From Lophium mytilinum (taxonomy: Eukaryota; Ascomycota; Dothideomycetes; Mytilinidiales; Mytilinidiaceae), in assembly GCA_010093605.1 (NCBI GenBank), contig MU004181.1, positions 2,820,215 to 2,884,214 of the forward strand: a stretch of 64,000 bases of DNA. The letters are read 5' to 3'. The notes beneath the pieces are model-generated. The model made no database searches. It worked only from the letters and a program-made list of their open reading frames with translations, and was not told the origin of the DNA. A program made the translations under genes and the position numbers. This document shows positions 1 through 12,500 of this stretch, piece after piece. Positions within the stretch are counted from its first letter, which is position 1; the number at the start of each line of letters is the position of its first letter.

Positions 1-656
1 TCCCTCCGATCCGCCTTTTGCCCAGCTGCTCCCGTTCATACGTTTGTATCTCTATGACAAGTCTTTAGCCTCATACAGCTGTGCTGTAGCCAGCGACTCC
101 CAAGCCCTCTAAAAGGCTTCCGTGAACGCTGGCGAACTCGGTATTTGTTTGTTGCATTCGTCCGTTGATTAAAGCGGGATTTTTCTTAGCGGCTGTCAGC
201 TTTGTGAGGAAAGAGGGGTGCAAATCCTCTGCGTGGGATGATCCCCGTGGGATACTACTCTCAGACTGCAGAACGACTGGTGCTCATCGGAGGGAGGCTA
301 AGGTGGACTCAATGCGCCGTCACCCCGGTCCAACGTCCGTTAGACTCCCTGGCTCCAATCTCCACCACCTTTTAATATGTGACAGGGAAATCTCCAACTG
401 TGGATTCAAAGAACTCGGGTGTTTATGACGAGATAGGAAGTCCGGGATGAAGCTGGGAACAAGACTGCGGAATGTTCCATAGTTGGACTTGATGCCTTAA
501 TGCGATGAAACGCTTGAGGGTGCTTGGTAGGACGAAACACGGGGCCAAAACGGGCTCTAGAATACTATATACAGTCGAAGAGAATCCCTTCTATCTGAAT
601 CGAGACTCGTACTTCTGACCGAGTCCGATCACTCAAAATTTATTCTTCTGAGCTCT
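1..656. other. Intergenic left edge
   Basis: No convincing gene. A short open frame at 165-428 has no family resemblance and no gene-like composition. This region contains the 3' flank of the carboxylesterase whose stop codon is at 657-659. Confidence 0.6.
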
Positions 657-2800
657 TTACACCGGCACTTTCGCCGCAACACTCTTCCACCAATTACATC
701 GGTCTCCACGGCCCCCTTCCCAGCTTCTGGCATTCACCAATTTGAACGAGTTCGTGATTCCGGGCTCCAGCACCACATTGTATTTGAGGTGATCAGTCAC
801 CACAACTGGTGTGACGACGCCCCCTGTCGTATTCAGACTCATCATGTTTGGATTTTGTGGAGTGTATTTAGGCCAGTTAATCTGCCCATAGCCTCCCACG
901 GGAACAGTCGCGTTCGCTAGTCCGTCTTTCGCGTCGGCAACTGAAATCACTGGCGAGTTTTGCGTGATGAAGCTACCCCAGATCTTCTGGAAGGCGTGGA
1001 TAAAGGATGTCCCCGGCACAGAGGCACCATCACTCCAGTATGCACTCAAGTCGGCGCCATGGTAAGCGGGTACCACGCTGTACTGATACTTCCAGGCTTC
1101 AGAGAATGCCTCCGCGAGCCAATATGACGGGCACACGAACGTGGATTCTGCGAATACGTTGAAAAGTCTCTGTTGTTGCCCTGTCGCAAAACCAGATTGG
1201 TTTACTGCAGTGGGTCCGGTGTCTCCCAAAGTGTCGAAGACGGGGTCTTTAGGATCCACAGAGGAGTGATCACCTGCGTAGGCATACTCGTCTTGCAGTG
1301 ATGAGACATCAGACTTCGTGAACGACGGGAATGTGGTATCTGTTGATAATCAACATCTGGAGCACTGCTTCTAGGAACTTCAACGACTGCTTACCCACGT
1401 AGTCCAGGAATCCTTGTTCCGTGGTGACGTCGGGCGGGCTAAGAGGCACGCCTTCGTTCGCGTTGTTCTAGACAAGTCAGTATCAAAGAGACGTATTTGA
1501 GGGTACAGTTCTTACCCCGGAGAGAATACGCTTTCCCTGCAGCTTTTTCGTCAAGAGCTGAACGGTAGGCCGCTGTTGGATGAAGCTTCCATCGATAACG
1601 GGCAGGAAAGCAAAGGTACCAAAGGCTCCGGATTCAGAGACAGTCCCACTAGCGTTTTGAAGTGCAGCAGTGTCTGCCTTCACTAGACATTGAAATACTG
1701 ATTTCGCCGAGGCACACCCGGCAGCTTTCGCAAATGCTTTGTAGTGTGTAACCGGGACTGGGTCGCTGTATGTGTAGACGCTCGGCACCTGATTATAGTC
1801 AGCAACTGAAACCTTATCTCGATAGATCAAGCTCAGGGATAGTTACCCATGGGGACGCTGCGATAATCTGACACGAATTAGCTAACAGCCAAGACCATTA
1901 AAGGACCAGAGGGGCCTACATTTTGGAAAAGAGTCTTGTCCTTGCCCCCATATGCCATTGCTTGGTACATAACAGCTCCAGCTCCAGCACTCTCGCCTCC
2001 AATGGTTACCCTGCTTGGATCTCCGCCGAATTTCTGAATGTACTTCTGAACCCATTGGAGGGCGAAATTCATGTCCAGTAGCCCAGCATTGAGCGTACCC
2101 GACGCCTTGACGTCTGGAGAAGACAGGAAACCGAATGCGCCTAAGCGGTACTGAATCACGACGGTGATGAAGTTGCCACCATTTTCTTGTATCATCGGAC
2201 CCTGGCAGCTGTTAGAGAACTGGAGGGATAACCATCCAAAAGAACTTACGGCATTCAGTCCCTGCGCTGAGAAAAGGGCGTATCCGCCTCCATCTACAAA
2301 CGATTAGAAGGGGCTTGTGAGATTTGCGTCAGAGAACCCACGAATCCAAAAGAAGACGGGCAGATTCTTCGCATTTGGCGGCGCATAGACATTGAGGAAT
2401 AAGCAGTCCTCGTCGCCAGGCCCCGAGTTGAATCCGTACGCAGGAGGAGTACCAGCGGCACCGGACTGAGGGCAAATTGGTGGGTCTTCTGCTGCCGAGA
2501 TGATTGTTGCGTTCTTCACAGGAGCTTGGGGTGCTTGCCAGCGCAGTTTGCCGACAGGCGCGGCCGCCTTGGGGGTTGTGTTAGTTTTGAAAAACGCAAG
2601 ACAGAGGCGGTATTTACATAGCGAATGCCCTTGAAAACATTGACCGAGTAGTTGGAATCCAGATAGCCCTGATACTTGGAGTAGCCAAGATCCACCACCG
2701 GCGACGCGACAGCACGCGCAGCAGCAGGAATGGGCTCTGCTAAGACAGCATTGAGTGACGAAAGCGCACCGAGAGTCCTTAGGAACGATGCGAATTTCAT
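657..2800 (-). CDS. Secreted type-B carboxylesterase/lipase (alpha/beta hydrolase), 8 exons
   Basis: Hydrolyses ester bonds of lipids or other carboxylic esters, probably outside the cell. Exons on the minus strand: 2800-2618, 2567-2342, 2293-2250, 2201-1920, 1867-1847, 1788-1516, 1467-1395, 1339-657; all phases agree and give 594 aa, usual for the family. Residues 1-21 look like a signal peptide. The family motifs are all present once the introns are removed: FKGIRY near the start, oxyanion-hole HGGGY at 137-141, nucleophile in GESAGA (Ser222), acid Glu348 in NANEG, and His461 in AYHGADL. Several of these are interrupted by introns, for example HGGGY is split after the first base of His. Exon 5 is only 21 nt. 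I see no break, so the gene looks functional. The substrate cannot be told from sequence; cholinesterase, lipase and mycotoxin-esterase relatives share the same motifs. Confidence 0.9.
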
Positions 2801-3555
2801 CTTAGCCGGCCCGGGTGCGTCCAACAGCTCAAAGACTCCCAGGAAAATCAGTCGAAGGTGTAGAAGGAAACAGGAACTAGGCCCATGGAGAAGATGCGCA
2901 GAGATGTACCCTGCGTGCAGTGGTATCCCAGTTCGTCCGTTCCGACGGGTCTCCGTCCCACATGGTGATTACACGACCCTCAGTTCGCGCGGGCAGGGAG
3001 TGGCATCATGTCCCTGTGCTTCTTTCCTGCAGGTCCGAGGCGAAGGAGCTGGGCGTCGGTTGTGTAGATGCATGCAGAAGGTCTCATGAATCGCACGTCG
3101 GGGCGCCCATCCGTGCAGGGAACCAAGCCGCTTGATGGACGGAGCTTGCCTTCTTTCTCCTCTTCGAAGATAGTCGCGTCCGCATCCATGCCCTCGGGAG
3201 TGCACAAGACACAAGGGCTGACCAAGACAAGGATCAGCTGTATGAAACTACTCACGTGACGTACTTACCGTCCTAGGTTTAGCGAACTTTTAACTAGTTC
3301 TATGTAGAGTAGAAGTCGCTGAAGCCCTTTCGATCCAGCAGATACAGTCCTATTGCTACCGGAACAATCGCTAAATGTACGGACAACTCTATGCAATTCC
3401 ACACAGGCGGAGAGAAGAGGCGATAGCGAGTATATATTATTATCGAGTCTAAATCAACCACTACTATCCAAAAAATCGCTACTCCAACCTTTACCTGCCC
3501 TGTCTTTCTGTAGAATCAGTTCTCCCTCTTCCCTCTATCAAGCATCTGTAGTCTT
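2801..3555. other. Intergenic, upstream of carboxylesterase
   Basis: Several overlapping short open frames between 2730 and 3560 on both strands, none gene-like. It probably holds the carboxylesterase promoter and the 3' end of the neighbouring gene. No TATA box or repeat stands out. Confidence 0.5.
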
Positions 3556-6014
3556 CTAAGCAAACATGGCATGTTCCCATCCGAACCACTTATTCATCCT
3601 CTTTCCCATAGATCTTATCATGACCGAATCAATCTTTGTAACGGGATGTGGTTTGTGAAAGACGATACGACCCTCCCATCCCCGAGGGTTACCCTTGATA
3701 GGCTCGAAAACCACAGCGGAACCACCACCATGGCTGGCAGAGAAATGCAGCTCAGCCATAGCATTAACAAAGTCGTTCCATTCGACGGACTTAGAGGACT
3801 CCTCAGTGATGCTTGGATACATCATCGATATGATGTCCAACGTCCGTTGGCGCACGGTGATCTTGGGCTGTTGAGATTGCCGAGGGACGTCTTCTGCTTC
3901 ACGTATGATCTTGATCGGCTCCGCAGTCTCATTGGGCCGAGTCTTGACCTTGGCTTTCGATTCTGCAGATCGCGATTCCTTCTCTGTGTCAGCCTTACCC
4001 CAGAAGGACTGAGGCGCTTTCGAATCCTCTTCTTCCTTTCGTTGGACTTCAATCAAGACATTCCGCCGCTCTGCCTCGATGGCAGCTTTGTACTGCGGAG
4101 TAGTTTCAGCGCAAAGCACCTGACTATCTTCGTCAATATCTTTTGGCACTGCTTTTCCATACGTGTCGTAAAACGATACGAGAATCATTCTCCAGATGGA
4201 GTTTTGCATTTTGCGACTTTCTTCCTCGGCCAGTAGCCAATTTCTATTCTTCGTGAGTCCTGGCTGCGGGAGCTCCGAGAACTTTTCGAGAAGGTTTCCT
4301 ATCGCGTGGTTTGGGGCCCATGAAAGTTCCAGATCCCGATTTGAGGCCATTCTACACCTGAAATATCTGAAAGCTTTGCGGTCATCAGTCACCTTCATGA
4401 TGTCTCGTGCTCGGTATAAAGGTCGATGTAACCGAACCATCCCCAACATGTAGGCATTGGCAGAGAAGTTGGACAGCTTTTCGTACAGCAGAGAGTCGAT
4501 GCGAGCCTTTTCCTTCGGCGGACTGTTGAGAGATGCTCATCCAGAAACGCAAAGACCATTTCGAAGGGGTAGCGCCTTTGCGAATCGGGATCTCCCTGCA
4601 ATTGGAGCAAGCACCAATGGAGGGGATCTCGCTCGTACTCGTCTTCTATAGGAGTCGCCTGCTTTCTACGGAAAAAGAACTCGCCGGGCGAAGAACCACG
4701 TTCAGGTTCCCAGATGTGGCGGAAACCAGGCCTCTGCGGGACAAGCGCAGTTATTTGTTTTGCCCTGCTGTGCATCAAGTTGACAAGTACAAGCTCCAAA
4801 GCACCCAACGCGTCTTCGTACCTAGGAGGTAGGCGCTGTCCAGGATGAATGCTGTCTCTGAATCGAAGGTACTGCTCTTGAACATTCCTGCACTCCACTA
4901 GAACCCACTGCCACCAGAGGTATTCGTGGAAGTCTTGAAAGATTTCTCCAGCCAATCCGATGCCCACGACATTTGGGTCTCGGAGAGCTGGATTCTTATA
5001 GACTGCACAGTCTCTCACTATCTTGAGGTGCCGACTTAGGTATTTGGAATCCGTCTGAAGAAGCCACAAATGGTCACCCATCGCTTCGACTCTACTTTGA
5101 GCAATAGCCAGTAATGCATCAATGTTGAAGACTGGCGGGGCCGAAAAGGGTTGGTGGGTAAAGGGAGACCAGACTTCCAAGCTGCCAGATTGTTTGAAGC
5201 CTCCTTGAGTGAGCTCTATCCATTTGCTCGAAGACCCTGGCTTTCCGAGGTCAACACCATCCAATATTTCGGTGACAAGATTACGCAGGAACTTCATGAG
5301 GCGACCCTGAGCTTCCATGATAAGCCGTCCCCTAGGAAACCCAATAATGTCTGCCCTATGAGCAGCAGCCGCGTCGAAGTTGGCCGTCTCTCCATAATGT
5401 GTTCCTTGGACAGACACACAGAGATCTGAGAATTCTGGGTACATGAATCCTTGGAACCATGGCACAACAAATTGACGGCTGTCATAGGGCGCCCATTCCT
5501 GGGGATGGTAATGGGCCCTATTGTGGAGAAGGCTAAGGAAAAGGGCCGGGTCCGATTTGAGGCCTTCGACACTTAGGTATGGCAGCAAGAATGTCTTGCG
5601 TTCTCTGCGACCTTCCTTCCAGGACGGGAAGTTAGCCATGTATCGGAACGTAAACCACTTATGTTCGCACAAGGTAGGGTTTGCTTTTAGTATCCATGCT
5701 TCGCGTTTATCGCGGCTTCGTTTCTTCCAGCGGCTCAGGATTGTGTCTCCATGTGACGCACAGACTTCTTGCAGGTATTTACGGTCCTCGAAAATCTGGG
5801 TTTGATAGTGCGATATCATCTTTTTGACCTCTTCCGCAGCTACTCGAGTCTCGTAGGCCTGGCGGTCTACACTCTGTTCCTCTCGCGTGTACCAAAATTC
5901 TTGACAGTCTAGGCAGTCGCATGGCGGATCATAAATGGAGAAGGTAGACTCTATAAAACGCACATTGTCTTCGCCGGGGGCTTTGCGCATTGGGAGGTGG
6001 TTATCTACACGCAT
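3556..6014 (-). CDS. Fungal protein of unknown function with one apparent frameshift
   Basis: Begins with ATG at 6014-6012 (MRVDNHLPM) and runs open to about 4525, then the protein-like text moves to another frame and runs to the stop at 3556-3558. Together the halves give about 820 aa. The first half has a CDCLDC cysteine cluster near residue 35 and long helical stretches; the second half has a charged linker and ends in a compact block with GGGSAVVFEP, GRIVFHKPHP and NKWFGW. At the junction the first frame reads DEHLSTV while the frame that continues reads LNSPPKEKAR. No GT-AG pair of workable size can join them, so one base appears to be missing near 4524-4530. The cause is either an assembly error or a real inactivating mutation; the absence of other stops in over 800 codons favours an error or a very recent loss. 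Large families of this shape are common in ascomycetes; the function is unknown to me. Confidence 0.6.
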
Positions 6015-6629
6015 TGTTGCAGAGGTTAGGGGTTTATGGTCGGGCAAGGGGGTATGATGTTGAGACGGGATGAACTTAAAAAGACGGAAAATCAATCCTC
6101 CGGCGTTAAGATAGTATTCACGCCACCTTATTGGACGAAAATAGTAACTAAGCCTTATAGGAGCAGACTTCGGCTGCTGCTCTCTGTCAATTTCTATTAT
6201 TTGTAGCTTTCTTATTTGATCGTTCTTCTTTCGAGCTACTGCATGGCGATAACACTCGTCCTGTATATGGATACTTTAATGGTAAGCGTAGAGTTGTGAT
6301 TCATCTTGCGGTCAACAGCTAATAAATACTTAACCCAGTGCACTTCATTGCCCACTTAGATCCGATACGAGCGATGATAGAACTAGTCTTTCTGTTGATT
6401 GCAGGCTGTAGCGTCTGATATTAGGTGGAAGACCACTCTAATATACAGGAATGGACCCAAGTTTGCTACCGTGATTGCTTGCTGTGGTGATTGTCCTAAT
6501 CTAACACTTTCGGGCACTGGGAAACTATAGAAGTTTGGCGGATACCTCTCAATATTTTTTAAAAGCCCTAAAACTACCTCCCACTTTCTCGCCATGCCAC
6601 ATTTTGAATCGAAGCCGTTCCAATATCTT
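6015..6629. other. Intergenic between two minus-strand genes
   Basis: Upstream of the frameshifted gene and downstream of the SLC4 transporter. Moderately AT-rich, with short unrelated open frames only. Confidence 0.5.
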
Positions 6630-8898
6630 TCAACCCCTTCTCACAGGCAGATCCCCCAATTCAACCCCCTCCTCACCACGGAAACTTGCCCTTCTTACGG
6701 CACCCCGGCCCTGCTCCCCAATACCCGCCGTTCTCTTCCTCCCAGCCCCAGCCTCTCCTCTCTCCGCCTCATCGCTCTCATCCAAAATGGCATCTGCATC
6801 ACCCGCAGCTTCCTCAGCACTAGAAGCCTCCGCCTCAACAACCTCCCCAAAGTTGCCCCCCACACTCTCCATCGTGAACGGGCTCGCAGTCGGACCATCC
6901 AGTACCGCCAACTCGCTCGCCTTGAACCACCTAGGCAGCACCCACGTCCTTAGTGGCACAAGCAACAAGATAAACACCGGAAACCCGATCGCCGCAATCG
7001 TTTGCGTAATCGCAAATGTAGCCCCAAAACCGGTGAGTTCAAGAAGCACAAACGCCCAGATAGCACCGCGGCGTTCGATGCTCTTCAGAGGGTCAGACCG
7101 AGGCGTGAGGGAGGCATCTTTAGCGAGAAAGATAAGTTTGAGGGTGATCCCATTAGCTTCGAGGGCTTGGACGCCCATGACGAAGAATAAGCCTGCTAGC
7201 ACACCCTGTGGGATAAGGTGGATAACAATGAGTAAGGGACCTGTCATTGTTCCGAGAGTGAGGAGACCCTGGGCGAGATTTGATACACGCTGCTCGACGA
7301 CGTGGTCGGTCACGCGGCGAGTGTGCCCTTTGTGCTCTTCGTCTTCGTCGGAGACAGTGCGGGTTACGCATAGTGCTTGGGTGTGGAATGGTGCTTGAGG
7401 GATGAGCCCGTTTGGGAAGGGGATTCCTAGTAATCCAGCGACACCGGTGGTGAGACCGAGCAGGAAAAGGTCCCAGTGGAAGCCGGCCGGCTTTCGAAGT
7501 GGAAACTCAGTACCTTGGGCCATGAGAGAGGAAACTGGGAATGGTCAGAGTTGAACCTATGTTGCAGTGCAAAAGAGTGGTATACCGTTATGGTCAAAAT
7601 AGAAGAGAATCGTGAGAAGAATAGCGAAGGGGATAGCAAGGAACACGTCCCCAACGTTGATGTCCCAGAAATGAATAAACCAGGAACGGTCGGTGGTAGG
7701 ATAGAAAGCTTTGCTAATTGGTAAGGTGAGCAGGTCTACCCCTCGCATCTTCCCGATGTGGACGAAGCCGGTAAAGAAGATGACTGTCAAAGGCGTGCCG
7801 TAATCCTCGATAAACTTGCGAAAGTGTCGCTGGAAGAGGTTACTATGGCCCACGACACCGCATCCGTAGGCTACCATGAGAACCAGAAGAGCGATCATAA
7901 TGGCAAGATAGGCCGATTCGCCATCAGCCTCCCATTGACGGGTCAGAACCTGGACTCCCTTCTGGAGGTAAATAGCTGCAACGTAGAAGCCGAAGATATC
8001 ACAGGGGAATCGAGTGACATAAGTGAGAGCATTGCAAGCATTCGTAATAGCCAGAATCCAGTGCATAACCAATGACCATCTGTAGCGATTAGTGGGAGAT
8101 CCTGAGGCGGAACTCTGCACTTACAGTCCGATCCAGCACATGAAGGCAAAGTAGTTGGTCCCTTGCGGAGTAATAATGTCGTATACTGTATAATTAAAGA
8201 CGGTGATGGGACCTGTTAAAATTAGTGTGCTAGACGGAGACTATTGGCCCGAAGCATCTCACCCGTCACGCCGACAATGACAAGAGGCTGAGCGGCTGCT
8301 ATAGAGAAAACCACAGCCCCTAAAACTGACGCTAGGAGGACTTCGTTGACGCCAAAGCTCATCTTGGTTTTGGCAAACATGTCTAGAGAGAACGCTAAAG
8401 CAGGGAGAATACTGGATTTCGATTAGTCGTTGGAGCTCAATGCATTGTATGCTCAGAAACGGAAGATAGCGCTGTCTTTTGAACTCTTTGATGGGGGGCA
8501 TGTCGAGAAGTCACGAGAAAGATGAATGAAGCGTGTACGCTATCCTTTGTTGGTACATACTTCGCAAAATACATGTATACGGTTGCCGGTACGACTCGGT
8601 AGTCCCAAGCGTCCGTCCAGTCACTGAGATAGTACGGAGCTCGCCTCCTTACATCGTTGATCATGCCCCGGAACAGCTGGACCTTCCACCAATCTGTCTT
8701 TCGAGAGCTCGTTGTTCGGGCAGACGCTCGAGTATTGGCTCGGTTTAGACCATCATCACTGCCGGTGACTTCGCGATTCTTCGCGATGAAGGGCATCCGG
8801 TGCTGCCATGGTTTCTTGGACTTTCTCGAGCCCGTCGAGGAAGGTATTGAAACACCATGGCGCTGTGTAGGGACAGTCAAAGTCTCGGATGGCGCCAT
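6630..8898 (-). CDS. SLC4-family anion (borate/bicarbonate) transporter, BOR1-like
   Basis: Multi-pass membrane transporter; fungal members of SLC4 export borate or move bicarbonate at the plasma membrane or vacuole. Exons: 8898-8561, 8411-8263, 8212-8125, 8079-7586, 7534-6630, giving 657 aa with all phases consistent. The first intron, 149 nt, is longer than the others (45-51 nt). The hallmark DHNVSSLMAQ at 354-363 spans the last intron junction; other typical stretches are LVIVGVTGPITVFNYT and GLLGIPFPNGLIPQAP. Many hydrophobic helices precede an acidic, low-complexity tail of about 80 aa. The start at 8898 (MAPSETL) was preferred; an in-frame upstream codon at 8943 is possible. Boron transport versus another anion cannot be separated by eye. 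Confidence 0.88.
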
Positions 8899-9557
8899 TA
8901 TGGACAACTCGAGCGCAAAGGGACAGGTTTGCAACGCTATCAATGCGCCGGTGGATGAAGTGCCATGGAGGTGATTGGTTCCGTTGAGAAGGAAACCCGA
9001 AAGGCTTTAAGGAACAAAAGTGAAGTAAGTGAGGAGACGCAGATATGCAACATACCTATATGTGGGGAAGAGCTTTGTGGGGCCAACCGGTTCGAGGCGC
9101 TTGGCACGCGTCATGAATCGGCGAATCGGCTTTGTTTCCGCGCTGGTGATTTTGTGCATGAGGTGCCGCGGAGAGGGATTGAATTAGCGAAAGGGAAAGA
9201 ACCACAGTATGTAATTGTGGACAAATTATAAGTATCGAGGCCGACGTGGTTGAGGTTCAACCTTGAACTAGTGCGGAATTTCCCGAGAGGTGGAACTACA
9301 CATCCTTTTCAACCTCAGACCAGCTTAATAGTAAATCTACAGTTGCGAATCTCAGCGTGGTTCACTTAACGAACGTCGCAGCAAAGTTCAAATCGTGGAC
9401 GCCGCGCAACCAAATCACGGCCTGCAGAAATTTACATTCACAGACCCCAACCTTTGCACAGCAGCCCTCCCGCATGGTATCTACAGCCCCTCGCACAACT
9501 AGGATATGATTCAGACAGAGAGACGCTTCAAGAAAGAAATGATATACTAGGAAGCGC
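8899..9557. other. Intergenic, SLC4 upstream / EFR3 downstream
   Basis: Likely the promoter of the SLC4-type gene and the 3' untranslated end of EFR3. Open frames at 8965-9231 (+) and 9362-9637 (-) show no family resemblance. Confidence 0.45.
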
Positions 9558-12500
9558 TCAGTACGGCGGCGTTCTCGCCCCACCACTACCAACATCATCC
9601 TCTTCGCCATTACTATCATCCTCCACTCCAATCGCATCCAACAAGCTGTGGAAGTCTACCCTGCCCTTGGCATCTTTTAGCCTCGCACCATCTCGACTGC
9701 CACTCTCTGATCTCCTGTCGCCTCTTTTCAGACTGCGACTCTGTCTTAGGCTACGCACACTCCCGTTCGAAATCTCTCTCTTGCCACCATGTGTGTTCTT
9801 TCCGGGCGCGGTCCTTGGCCTCCCACTTGCACCCTGTGTAGATATCGGGGCAGGTGAGACTGAATTTGCCCTCAAGCTTGGCGGCAAGGGAGGAACCGGC
9901 GGCACTGCATCTCTTTGGCCCCCAAAATCTTTGGTTGACGTGCTCACAGGCGGCTGCGTGCTCGATACTTTTGGCGTCGCACTACCATCGCTATTCACAC
10001 CGTCACCGCCGCCAAACGTGGCAGCGTCGGCTTCACGTTCACGATCGTTGGCGGTAGCATAGCTCATCTCGCTAACGGATACCATGCTTTCGCTGCTTGT
10101 GTCATCGTCGTATCCCGCAGAGCCACGGACACTGCCGTGCGCCGTGTAGCTACTCCGGGGTGCCCTTCCCTCCAGTACGCGCTTTAGATCCTCGACACGT
10201 ACAGCAGAATGCACGCTTGACGAACTGAGACCACTGCGCATAGGGCTACCGTTGCGATTTGGGGAGCTGGAATGACCAACGAGACCATACGCTGTAGAAG
10301 GCGGGCGCGAATGGTGTCTAGCGGTGCTACTATCGAGGGTACCGTTGGGAATGGATACCGCGAGAAGATTGTTAGGCCGTGCCGTACCACCGGTAGTGCC
10401 AGTACGGGAGTTGGATATGGACGCCGAGGAGGATGAGTCTTTGGTTGTAGAGGCGATGCAAGCGGCTTTAGACCAGTCGGCCATCATTTGGTCCTTTACT
10501 TTCGTAGGAAGTGTACTACTATTGTCCAATTGGAGTGTCCGTGTAGTCTTGATCATAGAAGCAGATCTCTGGCGACTAGTTTGGCGAGTAGGGGGGCCGG
10601 GAGAGGCTGGAGGACTAGAAGGTGGCGATGCGAGAGATGTGGTATAGCCGTCTGATATTAGGTTTACGAGTGCTTCTCTATTATCAAATGGCTTGAGCGC
10701 CTCGGTTTGAACTAAGTCGGGCGAAAGTTTGCCCAAGCCTGGATATGTGGCAGGTAGCTCAATCTGATTTAAAGGCACCGGAGGGATCCGCACTGAACTT
10801 AGCCACAGCCCTGTATCGTTTCTTCGTGTGATTTCGCTGTGCAGTGCTCTTCCTACCGGGGATGTTTCAAAGTCGAATGCCATACTGAGGGCCCAGAAGT
10901 AGCCGTGAACAAGACTGCCCAGTCTGATCTTGGACTCCGGGACCTCGACAAGCTGGATATCTTCTTGAAGTCGCATGATCATCGGTAGCCCTGATTTGAC
11001 ACTGTTGACACCCAATCTCTCGATTAGGTTGGTAAGAAGGAGGTGCAAGAGCAGGATGTCAGGTTCAGAATCAACGTATTGATGAGCATTCTCATAGATC
11101 GCAAGATGGAGCATCGTAAGAAAGGTCGCTTGGGATCGTTTCACGGCCTTTTCCCGGTGTGAAGCATTGGAGACTGCCCTCTTCGCGAGATTGGCGCTGA
11201 TACCGTTCTCCTTCTCTTTGATCTCGGCATTGGCCGCGCGACTTTCTTGCACTACTCTCAAGTTTTTCTTTCTCAGCTCTAGATTGAGCCAGGTGAGGAG
11301 TGCGTCGGCGTAAGCCTTTCTTACTTGTCCATTTGGATCGTGTATTAGCCATTGAGTGCCCTCCCAGACTCCTACTTCCACCTGTCTTCGGTTGTCAGAG
11401 GTAGATGAGCCATCTGGTTTCTTCGAATTTGCAACGATTAGTATCTCTTTAACAGCAGCTAACGCCGTAATCCTTGCAGTCTCAAAAGAGAAGAAACTGT
11501 CCACATAACCGGTCTTCTCCTGAAGGTTTGCGGAATTGGCAACAGCATCAACAGCACCAACGGGGTCTTCTATTGCTGCTGCGGTTGTGGGAATTTCCGA
11601 TTGCGACGAAGGTTTCAGTCGTGAGAGGACAGCTCTCAGCATGTCGGCGACCTGGTCCGTGTAGTAAACATGAGTCGCTAGACTCGCCATGCATTTTTGA
11701 AGAGTGGCAAGCAGTTGAAGACGATAGTCCGAAGGCATTTTGACGAGCTCCATTACAACTGCACCTGTTAAGCTTCCGGACGATGTCGGTCCCTTCTCTT
11801 TCAACGACCCGACGGCGTCTGCTTGTTGGGGGTGCGGGTGGATATTAGAGCCATGTCCTCCTAGTTGAAGCAGCAGCAAGGTATGCGATATTAGGCCAAT
11901 CAAGACATCCATGACACTCAGACCAATGAAGTTGATCTGAGAACTCAGGAGATAGTCGATGATAGTTGCTAGGACAAGTTGTCTCTCGATGTCTTCCTCC
12001 TTGATTGGGCTTCGCACAAGGGTATCCATGGCCCCAACGAGGATTACGAATCGATCTTGGACTGAAGCCCAGCCGCAGGTCATAGCGAAAAGAGTAGTGG
12101 GCCAGCTGCCGTTATGGCACGGGCGATTGTCGTGGGTTTTGAAATGATCGTGAGGTTTGACTCGGCTGGCGATGAAATTCAGTACTACCGATGTTGCGAG
12201 CCGGAGCTGGTTTCGATTCACTTCTTTGAAAATGTTCCTAAACGCCTGCAGTGCCACAACTCCCACTTCCTCTTCTGCTATCTTGTCTGCGTCTTCAGTG
12301 GTCCCTGAAGCAGCAACTGGGTCACCCTCGTCGGCGTCGGCTGTCAGCACCGTGGAAATACTCTGTCGTCGTCGGAGAGTGGCTTCCCTCTCCAGATCCC
12401 CTTTTTCTCCTTCTCTGCGCACCAATTGGTCCAAATATTCCCCGTTGTCCGAATATATATTGAGCAGGATTGCGGGTAGAATGGCGGCCAATTGTCGGCC

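Noticed and set aside
165-428. Plus-strand open frame of 87 codons
   Set aside because: No family feature, biased composition or neighbour to support it; likely chance.
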